Shown here: positions 7,315 through 15,503 of the stretch, piece by piece
Layout: each line of letters opens with the position of its first letter
Position numbering within the stretch: the stretch's first letter is position 1
DNA from: an uncultured Granulosicoccaceae bacterium
GTDB taxonomy: Bacteria; Pseudomonadota; Gammaproteobacteria; Granulosicoccales; Granulosicoccaceae
Length of the DNA stretch: 32,175 bases
Assembly: GCA_938035125.1 (NCBI GenBank)
Contig: CALHNS010000060.1
Location: forward strand, 1-32,175
Reading direction: 5' to 3'
The notes under the pieces: generated by a model
Database searches by the model: none
What the model saw: only the letters and a program-made list of their open reading frames with translations
What the model was told of the DNA's origin: nothing
Program-made: the position numbers and the translations under genes

Positions 7315-8646
7315 TTACAACGCATAACCAACACGACGAGCAGGCTCTACAAACCCAATTTGCTCGATGGTGTTCATCAGGGTTTCATAACCTACAGTAT
7401 CGCCAAGCTGTGCAGTTGAATGGGCCAACACTTGAAAGTACACATCTTGTTGCGCATGACTGCCACCCATTTGCCACAATTGCGACTGGGCTGGTTTAAG
7501 TAAATTTACCACCTCTTTATGTTGCCCTTTCTTATGTGCAATAACCGCTTTGGCTGCAGGGAGCGCTGCATTTTGATAACGCATCGATAGATCGTGTTGA
7601 GAATTCTTACTAAACGCTTCCATCGCATTCACTAATTTTTCACAATCATCAAACTGCTCATTGGCTGCCAACACTAACGCAAAATGTGCACTGGTAAAAG
7701 GGTTCGTCATATCGTCTATGCGAGGTGTGCACACTTCAGCCAATTCTTTCCAACGATCACCCACATTGACGCCCACTCTTTCTAAGCGCCATAATAAGCT
7801 GGATGCATTTTGAAGATCGATGTAAAGATCGGGCATGGCAGCGCATAAAGGATGCTCTCGATTTCTAATGCGGGTATCGTAAATCGATAACATCTGTTCA
7901 TGCTCATGGCGTTCTGCAAGAAACAAGCACTGATGCCAAGCTAGGTGATACTGCATTTGTGAGGCGCTGTTCCATAAGGATTCTCGCTCACTCATCCAGC
8001 GTATGCCTTCATCAATGCGATTTTGCATTAACATAACGTGAGCAAACGCATGAGCGCCCCACACATCACCTGGGTTTAACGTTAAAGCATCACAACTAAC
8101 CCGTTCGGCTTCAGAAAAATCAAGGTTCTCCTCTAAATCGAACGCTCGAATGGCAAGAAATGCTGAGTAATTGGGCGTATCTTTTCCCCAGTGTTTTACA
8201 AGCTTTGCCGAGACTCGCTCGCTCCAAACCATATCGCCCAGCCAAAACAATTCGCTTTGTAAAAACACTAAGGCCAATAAATCGGTGGGATGCTGATCGA
8301 GGATAGCTTCAAAACATTGGACGGCTTTTTCAAGTTGTCCTGATAATAAATGGGCCAGTGCACTCACATACTCTTGTTCTCGCGCGCTAACCGAATCTAG
8401 GTTTTTCTTCGCAGCACTCAGAGCATCATTGGCCTGCTGTGTAAAAGCAACGGTACGGGCGCCGTGCAACATGATTCCAAGCGTTGCCTGCGCTAAAACA
8501 CAGTGAGAGTCTGCCTCTAACGCAGCTTGCAAATGAATACTGGTATCGGCTTGTCGCTGTGCATAAGCTTCAATGGTTTTCGATAACGCCATTGCACAGT
8601 GTTCACTATCGGTGGTAATCGTATGACCACGCTCATCGCTATACAC
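7315..8646 (-). CDS. TTC38-family tetratricopeptide repeat protein
   Basis: A 443-residue helical repeat protein resembling tetratricopeptide repeat protein 38 (TTC38), a family found in bacteria and animals without an assigned biochemical role. Recognisable parts are the start SDERGHTITT, an early TPR-like stretch (ALEADSHCVLAQATLGIML), the hallmark segment GDVWGAHAFAHVMLMQNRIDEGIRWM, the following HLAWHQCLFLAE, and DLQNASSLLWRLERVGVNVGDRW. No signal peptide or membrane segment is seen, so it is probably soluble and may act as a scaffold. The start is GTG at 8646 with GAGGAG nine bases upstream. It begins 30 bp after the permease stop and is the last gene of the SPFH-NfeD-permease operon. 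Function unknown. Confidence 0.75.
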   Translation of the reverse strand: MYSDERGHTITTDSEHCAMALSKTIEAYAQRQADTSIHLQAALEADSHCVLAQATLGIMLHGARTVAFTQQANDALSAAKKNLDSVSAREQEYVSALAHLLSGQLEKAVQCFEAILDQHPTDLLALVFLQSELFWLGDMVWSERVSAKLVKHWGKDTPNYSAFLAIRAFDLEENLDFSEAERVSCDALTLNPGDVWGAHAFAHVMLMQNRIDEGIRWMSERESLWNSASQMQYHLAWHQCLFLAERHEHEQMLSIYDTRIRNREHPLCAAMPDLYIDLQNASSLLWRLERVGVNVGDRWKELAEVCTPRIDDMTNPFTSAHFALVLAANEQFDDCEKLVNAMEAFSKNSQHDLSMRYQNAALPAAKAVIAHKKGQHKEVVNLLKPAQSQLWQMGGSHAQQDVYFQVLAHSTAQLGDTVGYETLMNTIEQIGFVEPARRVGYAL

Positions 8647-8676
8647 AGCTACCCACTCCTCACTTACATGCTTTCG

Positions 8677-10008
8677 TTAAACGTTATGCCACTTAGCCAG
8701 AATCAATAACCAACCTGAGCCTAGAAGAAATACAGTAGCCACATACCCCCATTGGCTTGTGGCGCTTATCCAACTGGACGTACCGTATCGCCCTTGCATC
8801 GTTAGATGGGTGCCCGATAAAGGACAAGCCAAAGTACCCAAACTCCAGCCCAACAACATGGTTGTGGCCAGAAGCTCAGGTTGGGGATTCACCGGTAATA
8901 ACAGAGCGGTTGCCATGGCAATGGACACCACCGGGTGAATTCCCAGCATCGCGATGCCAATCATACAGGCCAACAATAGTACCGCAGCTTTTCCAGTGAA
9001 TTCAGGCGGTGACCAGTTAAGATCGCCTAAATTTACCCACGACACCATGCCTACCGCCAGCACACCCACAGCCAATAACAACGTTAGCTCATTGGCACTG
9101 CGCGGTAAATCCTCGGTTATATGCGAATGAATCTGTTGAACAAAGCCTGTAAAACCATCAGTTATCAGTAACACGGTAAAAACCAGCGCTAATGTTGCCA
9201 TAGCAATTAATGGAAGTAACGCTATCGATTCGAAAGAGTAACGCAGCACAACAACAACGATACCCAGCACTGTTGGAATCCATAAGCTTGACCAATTAGC
9301 GGGAAAACCCGGCACATTGGCAAGCTCATCACGTTTATACCAACCCAATAAAAGCGCCACCCCAATTTCCATACAGGCCAAGGGTGCGCCTTGCAGAATA
9401 ACGGTAGCAATGGAAAAATCCGAACTAAAACTAATCACCACAGCAAGGCCTGCAAAAAACGGTGACCAATTAACACAACTTGAAAAAGCGCGTGTTAAGG
9501 CAGCCACTTGATGACGATTAATTTGAGCATGATGCGATAAACGATCAGCCACAATAATAAGCGCTGAAATATTGATAAACGCACCGAATACCGCCACGGT
9601 GAATAACGTATCTCGATAGGCTTTGAACCCTTTAGGAAGTATTGCCTGTGCGGATACAGAACGCAGCGCAATGCGTTTCATAAAACCTACCGACAGAATC
9701 ATGGTAACCAGCGGTATGCTTTGAGAGGCAGCATTTAACCAAGCGGCAGAACCTTGGCGAAATTGAACCAGTATTAATAATCCAATGCCAATGAAAACCA
9801 TGGCACCAATTAACCAGCGCTGCAAAACACGAGTAGATCCTATTACCAACAAGGCAGCGGTCCAGCCAGAAAAAATAGCTAGATACAATAAAGGGCTTTC
9901 AAAGGTGGGGATAAATTCTCGAACAATGATTGATGCAATCATTGTGAACAACAAATACCCCACCACAACCTTGTGGTGGGGTACAAGCAATGACATCAAG
10001 GAGTTCAA
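8677..10008 (-). CDS. Polytopic inner-membrane permease, substrate unknown
   Basis: A 443-residue protein with about a dozen hydrophobic segments. Two re-entrant-like stretches with Ser/Gly/Cys, SSCVNWSPFFAGL in the first half and TLACPLSGTHLTMQGRYG near the end, recall the paired hairpins of the ion-transporter (IT) superfamily. I cannot name the family or substrate with confidence. The start is uncertain: TTG at 10008 overlaps the upstream nfeD stop as TTGA, and an in-frame ATG is at 9996; neither has a good Shine-Dalgarno. A perfect 13-bp inverted repeat sits in the first codons (9956-9983). Neighbours are NfeD upstream and a TTC38-like protein downstream. Confidence 0.65.
   Translation of the reverse strand: MNSLMSLLVPHHKVVVGYLLFTMIASIIVREFIPTFESPLLYLAIFSGWTAALLVIGSTRVLQRWLIGAMVFIGIGLLILVQFRQGSAAWLNAASQSIPLVTMILSVGFMKRIALRSVSAQAILPKGFKAYRDTLFTVAVFGAFINISALIIVADRLSHHAQINRHQVAALTRAFSSCVNWSPFFAGLAVVISFSSDFSIATVILQGAPLACMEIGVALLLGWYKRDELANVPGFPANWSSLWIPTVLGIVVVVLRYSFESIALLPLIAMATLALVFTVLLITDGFTGFVQQIHSHITEDLPRSANELTLLLAVGVLAVGMVSWVNLGDLNWSPPEFTGKAAVLLLACMIGIAMLGIHPVVSIAMATALLLPVNPQPELLATTMLLGWSLGTLACPLSGTHLTMQGRYGTSSWISATSQWGYVATVFLLGSGWLLILAKWHNV
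9956..9983. repeat. Perfect 13-bp inverted repeat in the permease start region
   Basis: TACCCCACCACAA (9956-9968) and its exact complement TTGTGGTGGGGTA (9971-9983) are separated by only two bases. On the transcript this is a GC-rich hairpin covering about codons 9-17 of the permease, encoding VPHHKVVVG. It could slow ribosomes or set the level of the permease relative to nfeD. The role is inferred. Confidence 0.85.
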
Positions 10009-10487
10009 TCAGCCACGACGTGAAACACACCTGGGTCAACGCCTGCTACGGTGACAAGGCTACCAGCAGCAATACGACTGCTACTGGATTGATTACTGAT
10101 TTCAACCCGCCACTTCACACCTGAATACTGATGGGTGCCTGGCGATGTATGGGTAACCTCGCTGTTAACACGGAACTGATGACCGATTAAATCACTGCTT
10201 TGATCGTTACCTAGTTCAGCCCCACTTTGAAGCTTTTTTAACGGAAACCAAAGCACCAAAGTGGCAAGCGCTGAAGCGATGGCAAAGATACCAATACTGA
10301 ATACCCAATTGGCATCTATCACGTTGAACCACAACACAGCGCCCGTTATGAGCGCACCAATGCCGCCAAACAGCAACACACCGCTGGCAAAACCAAAGAT
10401 CAGAATTTCAATGGCAAGCAATGCAAAGCCAATAGCAAACCACACATTGGCAGGATTAGCGAATAAACCACTCATTATTTCGTTCAC
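10005..10487 (-). CDS. NfeD-like membrane protein (short form)
   Basis: A 160-residue protein of the short NfeD family, partner of SPFH/stomatin proteins in membrane microdomains (YbbJ beside QmcA in E. coli). Three membrane helices occupy roughly residues 14-33, 35-55 and 60-82. A C-terminal OB-fold-type domain begins at SSDLIGHQFRVNSEV and ends VAGVDPGVFHV. The ClpP-like protease domain of long NfeD proteins is absent. The start is GTG at 10487 with AAGGGG six bases upstream; the in-frame ATG at 10475 lacks such a site. It lies 18 bp after the SPFH gene and overlaps the permease by four bases (TTGA) if the TTG start is used. Confidence 0.85.
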   Translation of the reverse strand: MNEIMSGLFANPANVWFAIGFALLAIEILIFGFASGVLLFGGIGALITGAVLWFNVIDANWVFSIGIFAIASALATLVLWFPLKKLQSGAELGNDQSSDLIGHQFRVNSEVTHTSPGTHQYSGVKWRVEISNQSSSSRIAAGSLVTVAGVDPGVFHVVAD

Positions 10488-10505
10488 TGTTATCCCCTTT
10501 GGCTA

Positions 10506-11462
10506 TTATTGAGAATTAAACGAACCGCTGGAATTCATTGCCGCAACAACGGCCATGCTCTCTGCTACGACTTTCCCCGCATCGTTATTACTGCCATCCA
10601 TCAATACGATGGTGGAGTCTTTGGCAATTTTCTCTTTCGCGCTAATGGCTTTTGATGCAAGGTCTAGCTGCACCGCTTTCTGCCCTTCAGGAGTAGCAGC
10701 CGCCCGGCCCACTAAATCTAACGCTTCGGCTTGCGCACTTGCTACGGTGGTGATCGCTTGCGCCTCACCTTGAGCTTCTAAAATGCGTTGTTCACGTTCT
10801 CCTTCAGCCGCTAACACTTGCGCACGCTTTTCACCTTCCGATTTATTTATTTGAGATTGACGTAAACCCTCAGATTCCAAAATAAGCGCACGCTTGTCAC
10901 GTTCTGCTTTCATCTGACGTTCCATTGCTTCCAACACACTTTTAGGAGGCGTGATGTCTTTGATCTCATAACGTAAACAGGTTGCACCCCAAGCCGCTCC
11001 AGCTTCGTTAATAGCGTTTACAATCGCGCTGTTCAACGAATCTCTTTCTTCAAAGGTTCGATCTAAAGTGATCTTACCGATTTCTGAACGCATAGTAGTT
11101 TGTGCCAGCTGAGTTACACCGAACACGTAGTTATCAATGCCGTAGCTTGCTTTTTCAGGGTCTAGCACTTTCATGTAAAGCACACCATCAACGTTTAACG
11201 TAATGTTGTCTTTAGTGATGGCGGATTGCCCCGGTACATCTAACGCCATCTCTTTAAGTGATACACGATAGGCCACCCGATCGACGAAGGGCAATACAAA
11301 ATTCAAACCAGCCGTCATGGTTTTATGAAACTTACCGAATCGCTCAACCACAAAGGCCATATTCTGCGGAACAAATTTTACTGAAGAATTCAGTATCAGT
11401 AGAATAACGACGGCAAGACCAATCCAAAACACCGCCCCAGAACCTATTAATAAATCCAACAT
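10506..11462 (-). CDS. qmcA: SPFH/stomatin family protein, QmcA-like
   Basis: A membrane-anchored SPFH (band 7) protein of 318 residues, a family that oligomerises into membrane microdomain scaffolds and modulates membrane proteases and other partners. An N-terminal helix (about 10-30) is followed by the SPFH domain, with VPQNMAFVVERFGKF, then DKNITLNVDGVLYMKV-like strands (here TKDNITLNVDG) and TMRSEIGKITLD. A long charged coiled coil follows (ERQMKAERDKRALILESEG) with Ala/Glu/Gln repeats. The ATG at 11462 is preceded by a strong GGGGAGAG site. It starts the operon leading through NfeD, the permease and the TTC38-like gene, 56 bp after tsaB. Confidence 0.9.
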   Translation of the reverse strand: MLDLLIGSGAVFWIGLAVVILLILNSSVKFVPQNMAFVVERFGKFHKTMTAGLNFVLPFVDRVAYRVSLKEMALDVPGQSAITKDNITLNVDGVLYMKVLDPEKASYGIDNYVFGVTQLAQTTMRSEIGKITLDRTFEERDSLNSAIVNAINEAGAAWGATCLRYEIKDITPPKSVLEAMERQMKAERDKRALILESEGLRQSQINKSEGEKRAQVLAAEGEREQRILEAQGEAQAITTVASAQAEALDLVGRAAATPEGQKAVQLDLASKAISAKEKIAKDSTIVLMDGSNNDAGKVVAESMAVVAAMNSSGSFNSQ

Positions 11463-11487
11463 ATTCTCTCCCCTAATTTTTACCTAA

Positions 11488-11503
11488 CCCCATAAATATG
11501 GGG
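11488..11503. other. Hairpin between tsaB and the SPFH gene
   Basis: CCCCATA-AA-TATGGGG is a perfect 7-bp stem with a two-base loop. It lies between the tsaB stop and the SPFH start on the transcribed minus strand. No T run follows, so it is not a classical terminator; it might mark an mRNA processing or attenuation point. Confidence 0.45.
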
Positions 11504-11518
11504 CCAAATGCTTAATTA

Positions 11519-12283
11519 TCAAGTACTTGAACGCTCGGCTTCGGTGAGCGCCACCTTGTTTCGTAAATACACCGGTTGCGCATCGGCCGCAGGTTTCCAA
11601 CAACTTAAGTTCGCCCCATCGGTTAAGCTCAGTAGATCGATTGCATTGGGGTAAAGGTTGACAACTTTTTGAACCTTTAACGCATGATGCTTAGGCAAAT
11701 TTATCTGAACAGTTTTTTGTAAAGACGCTAACAATTCAGTCTCATATCGCACAGCCCCCGACCCGCACAATACCACCTCTGTACTGTCTTGCTGGTGATC
11801 GCGTTCTTCGGCCCATTGAGCAGGCCATGGGAATTCATCCGGATTAATCACCACTTCATTAGATAGAGCCGTTACAGCCCCCTCATAACAAAAGGTATTT
11901 GCATAAATTTGATCCATGCGCGCATCAAGAGCGCACATCACATAATCGGTGGTTTCGGTCCCCATGTTCTCTCGCACACAACCCTTAGCCATTGCTTGCA
12001 ACGTTGATACGCCATGCACTCCACAATCGGCCGCTAAGGCTAGGCCTTGTGCAGCGGCGGCAGCGATTCGAAGACCAGTAAAACTACCTGGGCCTTGCCC
12101 AAACACCACGCCTTCAATTTGCTTTGCGGTGATACCCATCTGGCTCAGCAATTCCGACAACATGGGCAACAACAAAGCCGCATGTTCTCGCTGAACAATT
12201 CGATGATCGCTTAACACTTCGCCATCCACATGCACAGCCACCGAACACGCCTCAGTTGATGTATCAAATGCAATCAGTTTCAT
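11519..12283 (-). CDS. tsaB: tRNA threonylcarbamoyladenosine biosynthesis protein TsaB
   Basis: TsaB is the scaffold partner of TsaD in making t6A37, the modification of ANN-decoding tRNAs. The 254-residue ASKHA-fold protein starts MKLIAFDTSTEACSVAV and carries the family signature FGQGPGSFTGLRIAAAAAQGLA. The N-terminal half is the most conserved; the C-terminal half is divergent as usual in the family. The ATG at 12283 is 9 bp after the yoaA stop, matching the yoaA-tsaB pair of E. coli. Confidence 0.93.
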   Translation of the reverse strand: MKLIAFDTSTEACSVAVHVDGEVLSDHRIVQREHAALLLPMLSELLSQMGITAKQIEGVVFGQGPGSFTGLRIAAAAAQGLALAADCGVHGVSTLQAMAKGCVRENMGTETTDYVMCALDARMDQIYANTFCYEGAVTALSNEVVINPDEFPWPAQWAEERDHQQDSTEVVLCGSGAVRYETELLASLQKTVQINLPKHHALKVQKVVNLYPNAIDLLSLTDGANLSCWKPAADAQPVYLRNKVALTEAERSST

Positions 12284-12292
12284 AACAATGCA

Positions 12293-14251
12293 CTAACCCG
12301 CAACGGCATCCGCTTTCTCGGTTGAATTTATGCGTTCAAAAAACAGCTCAACCTCATCTAAATCACGCGTGATGGGCATAGGTGGAAGGCTGTTTATAAA
12401 CACTTCACCGTAATGACGTGTGCGAATGCGCGGATCACATAACACCAACCCGCCTTTATCGGTTACATCGCGTATCAATCGGCCCACACCCTGCTTTAAC
12501 GCGATAGCCGCCTGCGGCACTTGAAATTCATAAAATGGGTTACCCCCATCGCGCTGCAACTGATCGATTCGGGCACGCATTACCGGGTCGCCCGGCGAAC
12601 CAAAGGGCAGTTTATCGATAACCACCAACGACAACGCCTCACCACGAACATCCACTCCTTCCCAGAAACTACTGGTGCCTAGTAACACACCATTACCCGC
12701 CTCTTGAAACGCTTGCAGTAAATCCTGTTTAGGCATTTTGCCTTGGCAGAAGATGGGGAAATCAATTCTGGGCTCTAACCATTCCAACGCTTCATTCAAA
12801 GCGCGGTAACTGGTAAACAGTAAAAACGCTCGACCTTGGCTTGCATTTAACACAGGCAAAATAGCATCCATACACGCCGCCGTGTACCCTTTATGTTGCG
12901 GCTCGGGTAACCCTTCAGGCAAATACAACAACGCATTGCGCGGATAATTAAACGGGCTGTCCACTTGCAGCTCAGCACTCTCTTCCAACCCAAGCTGCGT
13001 TCGGAAGTGACTAAAATCTCCGCCCACCGCTAAGGTAGCAGACGTAAATACCCAACTGGATGCCATTGCGTTCATCGCTCGTTGAAACGGTTCAGCCACG
13101 TTCATCGGGGTCATGTTTAAAGCAAAGCCAGTTCGATAGGTTTCAAACCAATGCACATAAGGGCTTTCCCCATCGGAATTTACAAAGCGGCTCAGTAAAT
13201 TCTTTTGCTGTTCAGCCCGCCGGTAACAACTTTCCAAACCCTTACCGCGATCTTTCAAAGGTTCAAGCGCTTTGACTAACACATCCAACAAACCTGTTAA
13301 GCGTTCCAGTTCTCGATCAATCGCAGGTGTATCTTTCACCTCCACCCACGCATCGCGCGTAGGTTCTAGTGAAAAGGCCAATCGAAAATAACGCACACCA
13401 TTTTCTAAGTCGGAGGCAAATTCTCTAAGCTCTTTACTCTCAGGTGCTTCGGTTACTTGTTCATTGATGGTATCGCGCGATAAATCAATCAACATGCGAC
13501 TGCTTAAGCGTTTACCAAAAAATTGTGCGGCTACATCTGGTAACTGATGGGCTTCATCAATGATGAACCCATTGGCGCTGGGCAATAAATCCCCAAACCC
13601 TTCTTCTTTTAACGATAAATCGGCGCACAATAAATGATGGTTAACCACCACGATATCGGCCTCTTGTGCTTTTCGGCGAGCAGCGTGCACAAAGCAATCG
13701 TCTAAGTCTTCAAATTCGTGCTGCGAGCAAAATTCATCGTTGGATGTGATGAAGCCCCAAACCATGGAATCTTCTGGCACATCTAATACTTCTGCGATAT
13801 CACCGGTTTCGGTGCGCATAGACCAAGATTGCAGAATGCGTAAATGTTGCTGATGCCGCTCATCGGCAAGAGAGGGGCTTCGAAGTGCACGCGCTAAACG
13901 CTGCTTACATAAATAGTTAGCACGCCCTTTCAATAAGCTGGTTTGAACTGACACACCCAAACTTTTTTTAACCAACGGCAAATCGTTTGCGTAAAGCTGA
14001 TCTTGTAAGTGACGGGTGCCAGTAGATATGATGATTCGCTTACCTGACAATATGGCAGGCACCAAATAAGCAAACGTTTTGCCCGTGCCCGTGCCAGCTT
14101 CGCCCACCAGGGGATGGCCAGACTCTAAACTTTCATGGATGGCTTCGGCAAGATGCTGCTGCTCTTGCCGCGGTGCAAACCCGGTTAGGTGTTTTGCAAT
14201 GGGGCCATCGTTACCAAAAATGGCCGAAATCGAATCGTATTCATCAAGCAC
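12293..14251 (-). CDS. yoaA: ATP-dependent DNA helicase, YoaA/DinG family
   Basis: An XPD-type superfamily 2 helicase implicated in DNA repair; YoaA in E. coli works with HolC at damaged forks. The 652-residue protein shows Walker A GEAGTGTGKT, the DEAH box in IIDEAHQLPDV, TSATL in the second motor domain, and motif VI GVGRLIRDVTDKGG. For the iron-sulphur domain, Cys115 (NYLC), Cys175 (EFC) and Cys186 (DDC) align with three of the four usual ligands. The ligand expected five residues after Cys175 is Phe180, with a nearby His178. The start is GTG at 14251 with AAGGAG six bases upstream. It is co-transcribed with tsaB. Confidence 0.88.
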   Translation of the reverse strand: MLDEYDSISAIFGNDGPIAKHLTGFAPRQEQQHLAEAIHESLESGHPLVGEAGTGTGKTFAYLVPAILSGKRIIISTGTRHLQDQLYANDLPLVKKSLGVSVQTSLLKGRANYLCKQRLARALRSPSLADERHQQHLRILQSWSMRTETGDIAEVLDVPEDSMVWGFITSNDEFCSQHEFEDLDDCFVHAARRKAQEADIVVVNHHLLCADLSLKEEGFGDLLPSANGFIIDEAHQLPDVAAQFFGKRLSSRMLIDLSRDTINEQVTEAPESKELREFASDLENGVRYFRLAFSLEPTRDAWVEVKDTPAIDRELERLTGLLDVLVKALEPLKDRGKGLESCYRRAEQQKNLLSRFVNSDGESPYVHWFETYRTGFALNMTPMNVAEPFQRAMNAMASSWVFTSATLAVGGDFSHFRTQLGLEESAELQVDSPFNYPRNALLYLPEGLPEPQHKGYTAACMDAILPVLNASQGRAFLLFTSYRALNEALEWLEPRIDFPIFCQGKMPKQDLLQAFQEAGNGVLLGTSSFWEGVDVRGEALSLVVIDKLPFGSPGDPVMRARIDQLQRDGGNPFYEFQVPQAAIALKQGVGRLIRDVTDKGGLVLCDPRIRTRHYGEVFINSLPPMPITRDLDEVELFFERINSTEKADAVAG

Positions 14252-14289
14252 AGTACGCTCCTTGTACTGTTGAGGTTATTTTTAAGAGA

Positions 14290-14769
14290 TTACCTGTCCT
14301 GGTAAAGCTCCACCTGTTTTCTGGCGCTGCGCACACCAAGTAAGTCGCCGCGAAGACTTCGTGCATGTTCGATGATCAACCAATTCCTGTGCAGCAAGGT
14401 TGGGTTTTCACCCGCAAATGCATTCGATTTCAAAGCCAGATTCTCAGCCGTCAGGGCCTGATCGTTTTCAAGCTGAATTTCGGCCGCTCGGCTCCATAAC
14501 AAACTGTTATTGGGGCTGATATCGATGGCTTGATACAGAAGATCAATCGCTTGATCATCGTTATCAACCCGCCGCGCTTGTTCAGCCGCAGACCATAACT
14601 CAGCTAGCTGCTGATCATCAGTATCATACCGGATTGAACCATCCAGCTGCGCACGAACATTAGCGGTAGGATCTCTAACTTCCGGCTTGGGATCGGCAGT
14701 AGCACAGCCTTGCAGCGCAGCGAAAAGCACGGCAAACGGCAGAAATTTATTGGAAAACAAGGAGGTCAT
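14290..14769 (-). CDS. TPR-containing lipoprotein
   Basis: A 159-residue predicted lipoprotein. The N-terminal signal peptide ends in a lipobox LQGC with the lipidated cysteine at residue 22. The following residues Ala-Thr give no inner-membrane retention signal, so an outer-membrane location is likely. Residues about 55-125 form two or three TPR-like helical pairs (AELWSAAEQARRVDNDD, AIDLLYQAIDISPNNSLLW, AAEIQLENDQALTAENLAL). No specific function is recognisable. It lies between an OmpA-type lipoprotein gene upstream and yoaA downstream on the same strand. A 14-bp tandem duplication covers its start codon, and no clear Shine-Dalgarno is seen. Confidence 0.7.
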   Translation of the reverse strand: MTSLFSNKFLPFAVLFAALQGCATADPKPEVRDPTANVRAQLDGSIRYDTDDQQLAELWSAAEQARRVDNDDQAIDLLYQAIDISPNNSLLWSRAAEIQLENDQALTAENLALKSNAFAGENPTLLHRNWLIIEHARSLRGDLLGVRSARKQVELYQDR

Positions 14770-14787
14770 TCGCAGGAGGTCACTCGC
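14760..14787 (-). repeat. 14-bp tandem duplication over the lipoprotein start codon
   Basis: Two adjacent copies of AGGAGGTCAYTCGC (plus strand; 13 of 14 identical) span 14760-14773 and 14774-14787. Read on the minus strand, the downstream copy holds the real ATG. The upstream copy has GTG at the same place, opening a five-codon frame that ends in a TGA overlapping the ATG (ATGA). Confidence 0.8.
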
Positions 14788-14888
14788 TGAATCATGAAAA
14801 GCTTATATATTGACTACTGTATATAGTATGAACAGCTCAATGTTGCGATGTTTCGTTGCTACACATTAATCTAAAGGCCGAATCTTAC
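14770..14888. other. Intergenic region between OmpA-like and TPR lipoprotein genes
   Basis: About 119 bp, AT-rich in the middle (TTATATATTGACTACTGTATATAGTATG at 14803-14830, quoted only by position beyond this). It probably holds the promoter of the TPR lipoprotein on the minus strand, but I cannot fix the -35 and -10 boxes. A CTGT half-site at 14817-14820 is not followed by a correctly spaced partner for LexA. Confidence 0.3.
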
Positions 14889-15503
14889 TTAAGTTTCGTC
14901 AACCGAGCTGGCCACGGTTTGCTCTGCTGGCTCGGCCCGCTCAGCCTCTACTGGCAAAACCAATGGGTTCTCCTCAGGCAATATTACCGACACCTCTATG
15001 CGTCGATTTTGCTCCCGCCCTTCAGCCGATGCATTACTCACCGCCGGGCGAGATTCTCCATACCCGAAGGGCCTTAGCCGCTTAGGGTTCACCCCACGAG
15101 CCACCAAATAGCGCACCACGGCCAACACACGCTGTTTAGACAGGGCTAAATTACGAATGCCAGAACCTCGGTTATCGGTGTGTCCATCCACACTGACAAC
15201 CACGGCAGGGTGGCTCTTTAATTGTCTAACTAACTCATCAAGACTGGCCCGGGCGGCGCGATTAAGGTCAGCTGAATTAGCGGCAAAATCTACGTTAGGT
15301 AGCGCCCCTTTAAAAATCGGGCAACCCGTTTCATCCACAGGCTGCGGCACGCGAGTATCCGTGCACAGGTCGTGTTCATCTGAGACCCCGTCATTATCTA
15401 GATCTGCCACAGCGATTACGGTGGGCGCTTTGGCCGGTGCTGAACACGCACTCAACGTCAACACAGTGACCAACAGAATGCCTATGTGCAGTCCTACTCC
15501 CAT
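14889..15503 (-). CDS. OmpA-family lipoprotein with thrombospondin type 3-like repeat
   Basis: A 204-residue outer-membrane lipoprotein. The signal peptide ends in lipobox LSAC (Cys20). A short acidic calcium-binding-type repeat, [14 protein letters not shown], follows. Then an OmpA/Pal C-terminal domain binds peptidoglycan: [46 protein letters not shown] and REQNRRIEV are all visible. The tail after residue 180 is Glu/Ala-rich. Its ATG lies inside the end of guaA, overlapping by ten bases, so it is probably the third gene of the guaB-guaA operon or is read from a promoter inside guaA. Likely envelope anchoring; the precise partner is unknown. Confidence 0.87.
   Translation of the reverse strand: MGVGLHIGILLVTVLTLSACSAPAKAPTVIAVADLDNDGVSDEHDLCTDTRVPQPVDETGCPIFKGALPNVDFAANSADLNRAARASLDELVRQLKSHPAVVVSVDGHTDNRGSGIRNLALSKQRVLAVVRYLVARGVNPKRLRPFGYGESRPAVSNASAEGREQNRRIEVSVILPEENPLVLPVEAERAEPAEQTVASSVDET

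Noticed and set aside
14817..14835. CTGT...ACAG pair before the TPR lipoprotein, resembling a LexA box
   Set aside because: The gap between CTGT and ACAG is 11 bases, not the 8 that LexA needs.
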